Of a stretch of 64,000 bases of DNA, positions 46,627 to 57,899 are shown piece by piece. The position numbers were made by a program, and so were the translations under genes. Where the stretch lies: positions 153,031,405 through 153,095,404 of the forward strand of contig OV884012.1 of assembly GCA_930367205.1 (NCBI GenBank). Reading direction: 5' to 3'. Position 1 is the stretch's first letter. The number at the start of each line of letters is the position of its first letter. The notes beneath the pieces are model-generated. The model saw only the letters and a program-made list of their open reading frames with translations. It searched no databases and was not told the origin of the DNA. This stretch comes from Acanthosoma haemorrhoidale (Eukaryota; Arthropoda; Insecta; Hemiptera; Acanthosomatidae).

Positions 46627-49600
46627 GTATACGGATTTACTTACAGAACATTAGTTTAAATTATCACTACTCGAGAATGTAAAAATTACTGTGAACTAGG
46701 CCAACTTTTATGCGTAGTATTTAAGAGACCTAAGTTGTTTCTCATTTTCAATTTCTTTGGAGATTGGTGAAGACTATTTTCATACAAGTGGTCACATATT
46801 TGATGAAAACTTCTGATAAATTATTATTATTTCTGATAATGATATCAGACCTGCCTGGGTATTTTTGCTGAGCTCCCTTGTAGTCCAAAGTTTAAAAGCT
46901 TCATTTTTTATGATCATCTCTGTATTTATCCCTTTTATGAGTAGTATTTAAGAGACCTAAGTTGTTTCTAATTTTAAATTTCTTTGTAGAGTAGCTATTT
47001 TAATTGTTATAAGGGATGCTATTTTCCAACAAGGAGTCATAGATTTGATGTAAACTTTTTTTTTTTATGTATTTGACTTGTCATGGCATTTTTGGCAAGA
47101 CACCCTTGTAACCTTAAGTTTAAATACTTAATTTCGTATGATCATCTCTGCATTTATTCGACCTGTAAAGTAAGATTGAAGTGCATCATCTGATTAGTTT
47201 CTTTATTTAGAATTCGTCAACTATATGCAAGATTGTAATGTAGTAATGTAGCTTATTTAGAAGCTTCTAAAACGAGGAGATAATTCAAGTAAAGTAAGTT
47301 CAACAAAATTTATACCAAATAAACAAATTCATATCAAGTTTTAGCATCTCTTTAAACCTATGAACATGAATTTTTGTGGCAGTTAATAAATAGAAATTTT
47401 GTTCCTAGATTCATTAGGGCGCTAAATTTTGTCCAAGTCTTTTATTCAACTCATCTAAATGTTGTCCAACTCCAACGTCGTTACCACTTTTATGAAGCTT
47501 AACGTCGTCTCTTTCAGTAAAAGTCAATAGCAGTTTGTTTATATCTTTTTATAAGTAGAAAAATGAACAGAAAAACCTGAAATGTTATATTTTAGATCTT
47601 GATTTTTAATTTATTCTATTTTGGAGACCCGGTCATTACATTGGTATAGGTATAGTATACGCATTACTCTAGCCTGCCCTTGTCAGCTGTAAAATTGACC
47701 AAAATCACCAACAATTTGCTTTGATATGTAAGAATAATAAGAATGAATTGAAGAGAAAAACCTAAAATGTCATATGGTGTATATCAATTCATAATTATTT
47801 CAGGCCTGTAAAGCTTGGAGTGGAACGATAAATTTGTTGTAGAGTATTTATAGTTTTCAAACATAAGCGAAAAGAAATTGTTGAGCTGAAAGATTTAATT
47901 TTTGTATTTTCTCTAAAATTTCTATTCATTGAATTCTCGGGATGCTGAAAACAAAATCATATTTGACTCTTGCTTAGAAATTATTTTCACCTAATTTGCT
48001 TTGCCGATCCGCTATTTATTCACAAATTATTTCATTATGAAGGTATAAGCATCAATTCAATGGAAGATCTATTATTTTTATGTTTTAGTTTAATGTTATT
48101 CCTGTTTAATGTTATAATATTCTAACTTTAATGTTATATATTCCTAATGACTTGAATGTATGTAGATAGAGTTCATTTCGTAAAATTTACATTATATGTG
48201 TTTGTTTTTTCTTGGATGTGAGCATTTTCCGCCTTTTTGGATCATTTGATTTCATGCTCCTACTCTTCTTTTAGATTACCTGCGTGTTTAGAAAAATAAT
48301 TATTTGACAGCTAGCTATAGTATGCTCGTCACATATTAAATAATTTGTGAATAAATAATGGACTGATTAACTTTTCTACATAAAAAAGCAAATTGGATTA
48401 TGTAAAATATTTTATAACCTTATCTTACATATAGACAAATATTAAAATGAAATTTAAAACTAAATTATTTTTTCTCAGTTCCTAGGCAAGAATATGTGAC
48501 AAATATTCGTTGACCTAGTAACACAAAAAGCATTTCATTGAAATAAGTGACCACACAACTGTAAAATTGACTTTTTTTGTTTATTAGATTTTTCAGGTTT
48601 CAATGAGTCATTTGTATTCATTAAACAAGAAGTTGAAAAGGAATCATTTTGTAAGTTTTATTTTTAATTAAATACAAATATATGTTTTGAATGAATCATT
48701 ACAAGTGTTGTGACATTGATTTGTCACTGATTGTTACAGCTTCTGATGATAAGTCATTTGATGCAGAACATCAGCATATAAATGGTAAGGCAAATGTAAA
48801 TCTTCTTAAATTTTCTCGAGGTTATAATACTGAATGTATATTTACTAGTAATTCTGTTGAAAGTTGAATATGAGTACATGAATAGAAAACATAACCAATC
48901 TTTACTTGCTGTTCAGAATTTAGTTATATTGATGAGAGTTGGTGGTGGGCTTAATAGAAGATAAAAATGAACTGTAATGAAAGAAAATGTAGGCAGTAAT
49001 ACAAATTTTCTTAGAATCGGTGATCCTGTAGATTTGATTAGCCTAGTACTGGTAGTCTCATTACTTTGGAGCGATTGACAATTAATAAATGCTATCTATT
49101 TAATTAATTTATATGTATTTGTTCATGCTGAATTCTTCTGATATAAACTTGATACTGTATTACAGAAACGCCTGTTTCTGTCAAAATTAAAGAAGCGCCA
49201 GACATGAAGCTAGACCCTTTGTCTTCAACATCAGGTCAGTAATCCTTCAAGGTTTTAAGGATTAACAGTTAAAAGATATTTACCGATCTAATGTACCAAT
49301 GAATAAAATGGTGTGTGCTTTGCTAACATTTATGCTTATTCATGTCCCAGCAGAGAAGTTTTTCAAAATTAAAAGCTACTCTAAGATAATGTTTTATTAG
49401 AGGTTAACTCACATATTGATGACAGTATGATCTGTTACAACAGCATGATCCCAATAAATAATTACAGATTTGTTAAAAACTATTACAACTGGCTGATAAT
49501 GATAGCAGGTTTGTTTGATATCTATGAGTTTTTCAGACATGGCTACTGCACGGAGAATTTTTTTCTTGTTATGCCTTCCAAAATATTACTTTGCATGAGA

Positions 49601-50992
49601 AGAAGACACAAGACCCTTCCTGCCTCCTTACTTGGTTATTTATGGTAACCTGGAAAACCCAGGGTATGGTTTCGCTACCTACCTGGGTTCCAATGCCAAG
49701 AACGCTATCTTTATTCAAAATTTTTCAACAGAAAATGGCTTTCTAGAACTCGGTCCAATTCCAATGAATAATCAATTTTCTAATAATAAGAATCATAATA
49801 TTTCACCCATATTACAGAACAAAAATTTTAATTACTTAGTATAAAATAAACTTAAATACACTAATTACTTAATATTAAGATAATAACATAAAAAAACTAA
49901 TACTATTAACATAACTTGCTCCTTTTGGAACAGAATATTTCACATTACCTTAATTCAAAATTTAATAGAATTGTGTCAGTTTTATTTTGTTACATTATGT
50001 AAATTTATACCGATGGTAGCAAAATTTAAAAATGAAATTTTATACTTATTGACATATTACTATGAAATGATAAATTTGTTTCACATGCATATGAGAGTAC
50101 AACAGCATAATACAAAGTTTACATTTTTAACGAACCTTATTTAAAATTAGTTTTTCATAGATTGTCCTTTCTAGAACATACTTTTGACATTGTTACCATT
50201 TGCTTTCAATTTCTGAGAGTACATAAAAAGAAAATTAAATACTAAAGTACAAAATTGTTGCATGTTGATCTTGTTCTGTTTAATTAAAAGTATTCTTTAA
50301 AAATGATAATTTACATCATTCAGAGGGACCAAAATTCAAACAGATAAATTTTTAACAAGTTTCTTTTTTTTAATCAATGATGTAATCACTCTCATTATTA
50401 ACAACCTTTTGCCATCTAGTGTGCAAATTTTCAATGCAGGATCAGTAAAAATCGATAGGTTTATGAGCTACAACATTTTCTATGCGGCAAAAAATTTTAA
50501 ACTTTGGATGATGTCCAAAATTGTGGATATTTTGCTCAAAAACGAATTGATTTTTATAAATTAAATGTAAAAGCTAAACTAAAGACTTATCCTAAATTAT
50601 TTTACAAACATTATATTTACAGTATTCTAAAAAGTCTGAAAACAAAACTAAATATAATTCGGATGTCACTGAACTTATATAACCACAAATAAATCTGTAA
50701 CTTACATTCAAATAGAAAGAATAATTAACCGACTCCGGGAAATTTTCATTTTATCTCTCGTGGTGCTCATCCTCCATCATAAGCAACCTGACATACTTGT
50801 GTTCTATCGCATAGTTTCCAGCATGGCATGACTATTCTATACCTTTAGTTATAATACTTATTTAATTAATTTTTTATATTTATTTTGTATGTTACTCTTT
50901 ACACTGGATTATTTTCATTTATTGGGAATATTGTTTTACAGAAATGCCAGTTTATGTGGAAATTAAAGTAGAGGCAGAATCCTCAACATCAG
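46614..50992 (+). CDS. Mini-exon gene E, no finger exon seen
   Basis: Plus-strand relative of gene A. Exons: 46614-46626 (MDVT), 48597-48650 (FNESFVFIKQEVEKESF), 48740-48784 (SDDKSFDAEHQHIN), 49166-49234 (TPVSVKIKEAPDMK...) and 50942-50992 (MPVYVEIKVEAESSTS), all phase 1-1 with AG/GT borders and joining in frame. A sixth exon at 51775-51817 is broken by an 8-nt deletion. The psi-K-x-E of the fourth exon is lost (IKEA). No zinc fingers follow on this strand, so the gene is either truncated or reduced to an acidic peptide. The duplicate of the intron block 46717-46985 (period about 222 bp) lies in its first intron. Confidence 0.55.
48597..48650 (+). CDS. Mini-exon FNESF (gene E)
   Basis: 54 nt between tttcag and gtaagt; phase 1-1; one codon shorter than paralogues (one V lost). 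IKQE. Confidence 0.7.
48740..48784 (+). CDS. Mini-exon SDDK (gene E)
   Basis: 45 nt between ttacag and gtaagg; phase 1-1; lacks four codons (GMED part) but keeps the frame. Confidence 0.68.
49166..49234 (+). CDS. Mini-exon TPVSVK (gene E)
   Basis: 69 nt between ttacag and gtcagt; phase 1-1. SUMO-type motif altered to IKEA. Confidence 0.68.
49240..50365. other. Intron of gene E
   Basis: 49318-49420 aligns with 12066-12165 of gene A. 49427-49845 has two short plus-strand open stretches without recognisable motifs (one contains GNLENPGYGFATYLGSNAKN). Otherwise AT-rich. Confidence 0.4.
50370..50500 (-). pseudogene. Mariner transposase C-terminal fragment
   Basis: Minus strand: IENLHTRWQKVVNNESDYII then D and stop, the typical end of a mariner transposase (GI..L..RWQK.I...G.Y). 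Only about 40 codons recognisable. Confidence 0.7.
50942..50992 (+). CDS. Mini-exon MPVYVE (gene E)
   Basis: 51 nt between ttacag and gtcagt; phase 1-1. MPVYVEIKVEAESSTS (IKVE). A shortened relative of the MPVSAK exon. Confidence 0.68.
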
Positions 50993-51050
50993 GTCAGTAT
51001 CCACAATATTATTGAACACATTTTAAAGAATATTCATGGGTCTTGAATTC

Positions 51051-51243
51051 TGTCACATTTCCCTAACTTTACAGCTGAGCAGTTTGAACGGGTTTTATTC
51101 ATATAACATTTTATTCCCTTAACTGTTTATTGAATTATATTTTATACAAAATTCAATAAAGAGTTAAGGAATTGAAATGTTTTTTGTTTTTGTATACCTG
51201 TTTAAACTGCTCTGTTCCCCTGTAAATTTAGTGAAATGTTACG
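51051..51243. repeat. Long imperfect hairpin / foldback repeat
   Basis: Left arm about 51051-51135 and right arm about 51150-51243 are imperfect reverse complements (for example agcagtttgaacgggt versus acctgtttaaactgct, and tgtttattgaatt versus aattcaataaa). Single arms occur near 29490-29560 and 44114-44215. MITE-like. Confidence 0.75.
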
Positions 51244-51774
51244 TAGTGTTCTATATCTCCCCGGTACTGGTATATGATCTGTTAATGAGGAAACACTTAT
51301 GGAATAATTAATTTCATTTATGATGACTATGATACTTGGCAGGCAAAATTGTAGCAATATTTTACATTAATTGTTATTCAAGTCAGCCAAAGTTTCAAAT
51401 TTTAAATCCACCCAGTAATTTATTTACTAAAGCTAAATAATTATTAATTAACAAAAAATTTATAAATAAAGTTAAAACAACTACTTACAACATATGGTTA
51501 GAAAATGATAACCCAAAAGCAGGAATAAATAGGTTGTGGTATAATAATCCAAGGAAGGCTAATTTAAGGACACAAAACTCTGATAAACAAGACAATATAA
51601 AGATCATATTAAACAACAGCCAAAAATAAACTTATTACCAATTTAACTAACAAAAGGTTGATTGTTTCTATAATTCCACATTTCATTTATGTCCTTTTAA
51701 TTCTCAAGTATACATTCGGTTTATTTCAGATTGCTATTGTCATAGTACATATTCCCCCTTTGTGTCTTTTTCAG

Positions 51775-51817
51775 ACATAGCAACATTCATTAAGAGAGCT
51801 GATTATCTCAGACGATA
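51775..51817 (+). pseudogene. Broken mini-exon, RATL/KATL type (gene E)
   Basis: Between tttcag and gtgagc on plus, matching the 51-nt RATL exon but 8 nt shorter in the IKEEEE part and with an in-frame stop. Shows that gene E once extended further along the family pattern. Confidence 0.65.
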
Positions 51818-51819
51818 GT

Positions 51820-52945
51820 GAGCGATTTAAAATTTATTTTTAATGTTCAGAAATCTTTTGCACTAAGCAACACAAAGAAAAAAATGTGTTTATAGCAAAA
51901 GTTGTTTTTGGAAAAAATTAAGTTATCCAGGATTGATGCTCAATCAACTATGCTGCTTATTCTCACGTGAACTTGATTTAAACAAAAGTGCTTTAAGAAA
52001 ATTACTCACAACTTTGATAAACTTCTAACCTGTAATCTGTTCGAATTGTACCAAAAACTCAATTTCTTAAGGCAGTATGTCTTTCTCACACTTGCATAAC
52101 AAGCCAATTTGAGCACTTGATGAAACACTTGGAAAACATTGAAATTAATATTCGCATAAGTGGCGGGATCAACAGTTGGGGTAGAACTGGACTGGTTCTC
52201 ACTAAAAATATAAAAATTTTATCACTTCTCATTGCCTTAGCCCATATTCTAATCGCGTGGTTTTCCAAATAGGATCCTCATTGCTAAACCTATCAAAAAA
52301 CAAGCTAACTCATACAAAACATGCAGATTCGCCCAGGTTTTGAAAACCTTTGGCTTCTTAACTATTCATTGATTCTATAATTAAAAATGTGTAACTGATC
52401 CACAAAAATATAAGATGAGACAAAAGGTGTTCATATCATGGAACTTTTTGGATTGAGACCTAAAATGTACTCTTATAAAATGTATGATTTAGAAATTATG
52501 AAAGCAAAAGGTGTAAAAAAATAGTGCTGTAGAAGGATTAACCTTCTTAGATTATTACATCACGTATAATAACTGTACCCCCATGCATACCAACTTTCAA
52601 TAAATTCAATCTCATAGTCGCAATGTAAATACAATGCATATTAGTAAAAAGACAGTAACTTCTTTTGATGATACAACGGTTTACACCATCTAATAAAATG
52701 GACTCTTTAACATATAGACATTTTGAATGTCCGTTGAAACTATTGTAACTGTAAATATATATATAAATAATTTTTTTTACATAAATGGTGTATGCATTAT
52801 TTTTACCTGCAATGCTTGTTATTGTAATAACATTTTCATAGTTTATAGTAAAATAAACGCTTATATTAAGTACATATGTGTTTTGTTTTTGCCCTAACCA
52901 CATTACATATATTTCCTTACAAAAAAAGTAGAAGATTGAAGATCA
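51820..52945. other. No gene recognised
   Basis: AT-rich; short (TA)n near 52755-52765. No recognisable coding sequence. Confidence 0.45.
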
Positions 52946-52949
52946 CATT

Positions 52950-53060
52950 GACAAAAATATTAATATGCAAGTGGCTGTTCCGGGGTCATCAGTGAGCAAT
53001 GTGATCATCATTAGTCCCTGAAAACCCCGGTACAACATTCACATATTAATATTTTGATCA
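52950..53060. repeat. Inverted repeat left of the Polinton-like block
   Basis: Arms about 52950-52986 and 53021-53060 share caaaaatattaatatg and tgttccggggt with their complements. It could be a small foldback element or part of an element end. Confidence 0.65.
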
Positions 53061-53285
53061 ATTTATTTTTAATTAGCTGCTTCCTATTTTACTTTATAAT
53101 TATTGTCTGGTAGAAAGTGTATTGCGCTCGTTACCCTCCCCCATCATACACTTTAAGGGGCTTAGCTTGATTGTACATTTCCCGTGGAGTCGCGTACTCA
53201 ACCACAAGGCGACCGAAGGCCGATATTATACAAAAATGTTTTTATATTAGACTATGCTCCACTATACAATATCACTTTTATTTAT

Positions 53286-53490
53286 TTATGATTTTTCATT
53301 TAATCCTAACCATTTTACATAAAGTTCATTTCCTTTCAACGAGGTAAACATCCGGATTGAGTGCTGACTCATAATAGCCAGGCCAATTTTCCAAATCCGC
53401 ATAATACAAGTTATCCACATATATTTTGGATACTGGATCGTTCGATTCAACCGGTCTATGGACCCTAATGATTCCAGTATTATTTCCATC
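53286..53490 (-). pseudogene. Further Polinton-like fragment
   Basis: Minus strand, frameshifted, with IYVDNLYYADLENWPGYYES and ALNPDVYLVE as readable segments. Probably another conserved protein of the same element; not assigned. Confidence 0.4.
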
Positions 53491-53629
53491 TATATACTGT
53501 ACAAACTTTAGCGAACTAAAATGAAAATCATTTTTTCTATACTTTGAAATGTGAGAGCCACTTGTTGACCGTCATGATGGCGGGGCTGTAGCCTAATGAC
53601 TGGATCTACAAGGCTATAATATTATATAA

Positions 53630-54930
53630 TCTTCATGCAGTTCCTCATTTATTGATTGTATCTCGTTCATATGACCTTCAGTAGATGATGCTAATAACAT
53701 CCTTAAATGGTCTACAAGTTCATTCGGATCGTTCCAATATTCAAAGAGCGGTGCATCAATCCTTCCATCCAGTCCCTTGGTTAAATGAGCTTAGTTTTTT
53801 TAATCGAAGAGGGCGGTGCTATCTTAAGATCTTGAACTTTAAATAGTTTTGGAATGTTTCTATATTTTTCAGAACGGTTACCATGCATATTTTGTTCAGC
53901 GCTATAACCTCTCTTGTGAGCATCCGTCATGATTATAACCCCTTTGTACTTTGCAAGATCATTTCCCGATATTCTTGGGGAGATTTTAAAAATAACAGTT
54001 GCAATAATCCGTGTGGCGATTCTTAGTATATAAAGTGAAATCACCCTATACGTTATTGCAGATATATTATAGACAAAGGTAAATAACATGAACAAAAGTA
54101 AATTATTATAAATCTATTAGCAATAAAGAAAAGCAGAAGCAAGTAACATGAGACGGGACAACGACTGTCAGTCATAAATTAGAGAGACCCTTCCAGCCCA
54201 GGCTTGCGGGACCCTTGTCACATGTAAACCACAGCCTAAGTGGTCCTGTCAGCAGTCTGACAGATTACTGAGAATAGGCATGCTCCTTACCACATGTTAG
54301 GATCTCGCAGGCCCTAAGGAACCTTTTTGTTCAGCCTCCGAGGAGGCGTGGGCCATATTTAACGGAGGAGGCTAGCCCCAGACAGTCAGTCTTTTCGCGA
54401 CCGTTCCTAGTGATACTTGCTTCTGTTCGAACTGTGAAACTTTGACTTATTCTTTATGAATCCTCTGTACCTCTTGAACATAGTGCATTGTCGGGGCACA
54501 TACCTATCAGAAATGGAGTCAGATATTAACGCCGACCTGGAACGATTGTCCAGGTTACAAACTTGAACAATTCGCACTTGTCACCAGGGCTAGAGTGATT
54601 GGGCACTCCCCTAGTGACATTTCCCGACAATCCGGATTTACCTTCATATTCTTCACCATTTATTGAATTATCCTTGCAGTTTGGTATCTAATGAACGTCT
54701 GTAGAGCCTCCTGTGGCCATATCACGGATTCCATAATAATCATCAAATTCTTTTGATCCTCTGAATAGTTTAGACATGAATGTTTTATCCAACGAGCCAA
54801 GCGTATCTAAATACCCTTCAAATCGAGTTTTTCTTTCTGGGGTATTGATTAATTCCTGTATTTGACTCATTGAAGGCTCTTCGGATTCGTATACATCTTC
54901 CTGCTGCTTCTTTTCCGCCTCTGGTTCCGA
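53630..54930 (-). pseudogene. Conserved Polinton-like protein, unknown role
   Basis: Minus-strand remnant read in pieces: 54688-54870 (MSQIQELINTPERKTRFEGY, EFDDYYGI), NGEEYEGKSGL near 54640, then, after the LTR-like insertion, NDLAKYKGVIIMTDAHKRGY (about 53930) and finally NDPNELVDHLRMLLASS with a HMNEIQSINEELHE end (53640-53750). This order fits a protein commonly found beside the packaging ATPase in arthropod elements of this class, from memory. Function unknown. Confidence 0.6.
54150..54631 (+). repeat. LTR-like insertion inside Polinton-like gene
   Basis: GC-richer block starting about tgagacggga and ending tttcccgaca (short inverted ends, TG...CA), with a TATTTAA core at 54356. It separates two parts of the same minus-strand protein. 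No matching flanking duplication found, so limits are approximate. Confidence 0.5.
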
Positions 54931-55079
54931 CTTGAGTCGCTGTAAGATTTGAAAATTAAGCAGTTCGAGGTGCTTAAGTTTGTCTCTGATAAAACCGTTT
55001 TAATCGTTCAGGAGTAGATCCATGCTGATGCCGCTGCTGGAAGTTGCTTGTCGGAGTTACATTCGAGGTTATTTCATCA

Positions 55080-55409
55080 CCCAGCGATTCTATTGCACAA
55101 GGTCTGTCAGCGTCTATAAACGATTTTATCGCTGCTGGTTCTTGTGCATGAGAATGTGTAGAGACCTATTTCAGGGACTCTATTCAGAACAGTTTTCAAA
55201 TTCCAAAGATGTAGACGTTTTCAAATTTTAAACTGTTGGAGTGTAATAAAAGAGCGAACATTGGTCTTCCCGCATCCGGTAGGTCCACATGTAACAGCTT
55301 GTATGCTGTTTGGAAACAATTTCCTATGTTTTCGCTCATGGAAATTTGCATTTCCCGCTAATGTCAAGACAACAGCTGGAAAACGTTCCCTTTGCACCAC
55401 TAATCTCAT
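55080..55409 (-). pseudogene. Packaging ATPase fragment (FtsK/HerA type)
   Basis: Minus strand from 55409: after LFPNSIQAVTCGPTGCGKTN, a Walker A (GPTGCGKT) typical of the A32/FtsK-HerA packaging ATPase of Polintons; then, after short shifts, ENVYIF. The Walker B half is not recognisable. About a third of the usual length. Confidence 0.7.
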
Positions 55410-55482
55410 TTTAACTAAACATGCACCGCACTTAGGTCATACCTTTATAAATAAAAAACCTCCCGAGGATTGGTAAAATAGT

Positions 55483-55855
55483 ATGCGATTAACTGTGCAG
55501 AAGGGAAGAGGTATCATCGATAGTATTATAAACAAGCTACCCGTTGAATTGCACCTCCCCGGTTATCAATACTGCGGTCTTGAAACGAAATTAGCAAGAG
55601 GTGATAGCGGGGTCAGTCCACTGGATGCGGCTTGTAAAGAACACGATATAGTTTGCAGTAGACATAGAAATAGTGAAAATAGGCGTGAAGATGATAAAAT
55701 ATTAGCTGAAAAGGCTTGACAAAGAGTAAAGGCATCCGAATCATCAGTAGGGGGAAAAGCATCAGCTTAATTCGTTACGAACGCTATGAAATTGAAACGA
55801 AAGCTAGGGTCAGGAATAAGTGATAAGACATCTACCATTAAAGGTACGTCTAAAG
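55483..55855 (+). pseudogene. Phospholipase A2-like domain protein
   Basis: Plus strand: LPVELHLPGYQYCGLETKLA, GVSPLDAACKEHDIVCS, DDKILAEKA then a stop, and RVKASESSVG and KLKRKLGSGISDK further on. The CKEHDI block holds the HD dyad of the parvovirus/Polinton PLA2-like domain; the YxG calcium-loop position reads YQYCGL. One stop (55718) interrupts it. In related viruses such a domain acts on membranes during entry; here the copy is broken. Confidence 0.7.
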
Positions 55856-55869
55856 CAGTAACAATGCGA

Positions 55870-56108
55870 CACCTATACCCCCACGCATCCTCCCAGTACC
55901 TAAGTCAGGGGGTTCTTGCCGTTCATCATGCACATATTGGCCGGTTTATCAGCAATACGATCTCTAGCGGGAGGTGCTGCGAGTGTTGCAAAATCTGTTA
56001 ATGAAGCACGAGATGCTAAAAATAAATTGGATGAATTAAAACGTCATAATCTGGCAATGGAGGCTCAGAAGATTGGAAAAGCTCTGTATCTCAAGTCATA
56101 CTGTTTAT
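55870..56108 (+). pseudogene. Minor capsid (pX/pVI-like) protein remnant
   Basis: Plus strand, frameshifted start, then open 55916-56107: LAGLSAIRSLAGGAASVAKS, then KNKLDELKRHNLAMEAQ and LYLKSY. Small Gly/Ala-rich hydrophobic segment followed by a charged helix, as in the small protein encoded between the PLA2-like protein and the protease in this element class. Confidence 0.6.
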
Positions 56109-56109
56109 G

Positions 56110-56450
56110 ACACCTCCTTCTGCTACTACTAGAAAGAAAAGGGTGGTGTACCGAAAGAAAAAGACATATTGACTACCATGTAGAGCGTTGACGGACCTCG
56201 AGTTGAATTATTATGCTAGAAACGTTTTCAAAATTCCACATTTTATCGGTGTTTTTATGATCCACTCTCTTCCGATCCGTCCACCGCGAAGATATGAATC
56301 CGCTATCGTCAATTTAGAACCAAGGTCGGAGAAAGGTTCCCATTGGGTATGTTCTGTAAAAAGAACGATGTAGTACATTATTGGGAACCTGAAACCTCCT
56401 CAGCTATTAAGGCATATGGAAGATAATGAAATATTCTACAACTGAGAATG
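56110..56450 (+). pseudogene. Adenain-like maturation protease fragment
   Basis: Plus strand 56188-56373: TDLELNYYARNVFKIPHFIG, VFMIHSLPIRPPRR, IVNLEPRSEKGSHWVCSVKR then stop. The GSHW stretch carries the catalytic His of adenovirus-type cysteine proteases (GTHWVA type). The later Asp/Cys part is reduced to LKPPQLLRHM. Inactive. Confidence 0.75.
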
Positions 56451-56558
56451 TCATCATTTAAATAATGACTTACATGGTTACTCTGTCAGGCTCTGAGAGT
56501 GTTCTTCAAGCAATTTTTTTACTTTCCATCGAACTGAACAAGTAATAAGCTACAGCGG

Positions 56559-56850
56559 AATCCCGATATTTCGTATTTCCGGGTAATTCGAACAAATTTG
56601 CCGGTCACCAGAGAAAATCCTGGTAAGTGGTATAAAAACAATGCATTTCAGTCCCCTCGGTAATTCGTATTATTTTTATGCTCGATGTCACTTAAAACGC
56701 CTTATAATACGTATTTCCAGCTTAAAAACATCGTTAATTCGTACTGTTTCAAGAAAGGGAAAGAGGACAGTGAGAGACCAGAGAGCAGAATGAGTGCGAG
56801 ATAAATGTTTTCAATGAAATCCCATATGTAATTCGTACTCTTTTTACTGA
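56559..56850. mobile_element. Pogo/Tigger-like element end
   Basis: Starts cagcggaatcccgatatttc with repeated (t/a)aattcg(t/a)a motifs, as in the terminal repeats and 5' UTR of pogo/Tigger-type elements. No transposase and no opposite end were found; it lies between protease and capsid pieces. Confidence 0.45.
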
Positions 56851-56983
56851 AAGGAAATAAGGAGTGAAGAGAGGGAAAGTTTTAGGAATTGTACTAAGCT
56901 TTTCTTTCGTTTCTACAGTTCAGTCTCGCTGTCGTTATCGTTCTGACACGTTACCATGTCGACGACGGCCTAGCAGTAGTAGG

Positions 56984-57149
56984 GTTAACTTTAGAGGTGA
57001 AACCATTGCAGTAAGAATACACTTTAAAAAGAACAACTGGTTAACTTTAGAGGTGAAACCATTACAGTAAGAATACACTTTAAAAAGAACAACTGGATAA
57101 CTTTAGAGGTGAAACCATTACAGTAAGAATACACTTTAAAAAGAACAAC
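56984..57149. repeat. 56-bp tandem repeat, three copies
   Basis: Units starting g(t/a)taactttagaggtgaaac at 56984, 57040 and 57096, nearly identical. Confidence 0.92.
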
Positions 57150-57163
57150 GACAGCAATGGGAA

Positions 57164-57560
57164 TTGATTGCTTGCTATAAAAAGGCTAGTCTCCATTGTA
57201 GCAGAATTAGTAAGGCCAAGACTTTCCACCGATTGACAGCTGAAAACAAGCAGTTTTTAAAACAGTGTGGGTTTAAGTTAAAATATGGATTCAGGAGTGA
57301 TATTCGACAATTCTCTCGATCAAGTCCAGTATCATTTTCTCACGCCTTTTAATAAATCGGACGAAATAAAAATACCCATTCAGCAACAAGATGTTTATTG
57401 ATTACCTTCGTCAAGTTTTCTCTACCTGGAAGGAAGTTTGACAGACGGAACTTGTGGTCCAGACAGTGAAAAGGGTCGATCTCTTACTGCTACTGTTACT
57501 GTCACAGTACCGGTAATGTTCAAGAGAGTGGAGCAGGTCGCAACTGCTACAAACTGAGAT
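57164..57560 (+). pseudogene. Capsid protein N-terminus (Polinton-like)
   Basis: Plus strand, first a short upstream ORF piece (HRLTAENKQFLKQCGF), then in shifting frames VIFDNSLDQVQYHFLTPF, KIPIQQQDVY, FLYLEGSLTDGTCGPDSEK. The IPIQQQDVYTLPS...FLY.EG pattern is the start of the double-jelly-roll major capsid protein of arthropod Polinton-like elements, as I remember it. Stops follow; the rest is missing. Confidence 0.6.
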
Positions 57561-57681
57561 TAGGTGACTCGTCACTCCTATACAAGTACCATAACATCCC
57601 TAGCTGGTATCATCAAATAACCAACCACTATTTAATATTTATGTATGTTAGTACTTGACACTCTTTCTACATTCGCTGAAA

Positions 57682-57694
57682 ATGGATATTACAG
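57682..57694 (+). CDS. Orphan start exon MDIT
   Basis: ATG GAT ATT ACA G then gtatga, with the same 5' flank (from about 57600) as genes A and E. No later exon follows; the intron runs into gypsy sequence. A leftover of a third plus-strand copy. Confidence 0.55.
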
Positions 57695-57899
57695 GTATGA
57701 CCATTGTCATAGTTGCTTGGCATGGCTATTTTTTTAACACTTCACCTACCTAACTTATCTGAAATCATTTCACCATTAAGAGGACTAGGTACTTAAAAAA
57801 TAACACTGCAGAATGGTGTTGGACTTCATAATAAACAATTGGTTACACCAAAAGAAATGATTTAAAAAAATAACACCATTAGCATAATTTAATCCTGAC

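Larger units (their letters stand above)
53260..57560. mobile_element. Polinton/adintovirus-like element remnant
   Basis: A cluster of broken genes with the virion-module content of arthropod Polinton/Maverick (adintovirus-like) elements: on minus, packaging ATPase then an arthropod-element protein of unknown role; on plus, PLA2-like, minor capsid (pX/pVI)-like, adenain-like protease, and major capsid N-terminus. All are shortened by stops or frameshifts. LTR-like sequence (54150-54631) and a pogo-like piece (56559-57149 area) are inserted. Type-B DNA polymerase and the retroviral-type integrase are not present in the window. An ancient inactive integrated copy. Confidence 0.8.

Noticed and set aside
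53090..53230. GC-richer stretch as a possible tRNA or other RNA gene
   Set aside because: No cloverleaf or A/B box arrangement could be made from it by eye.
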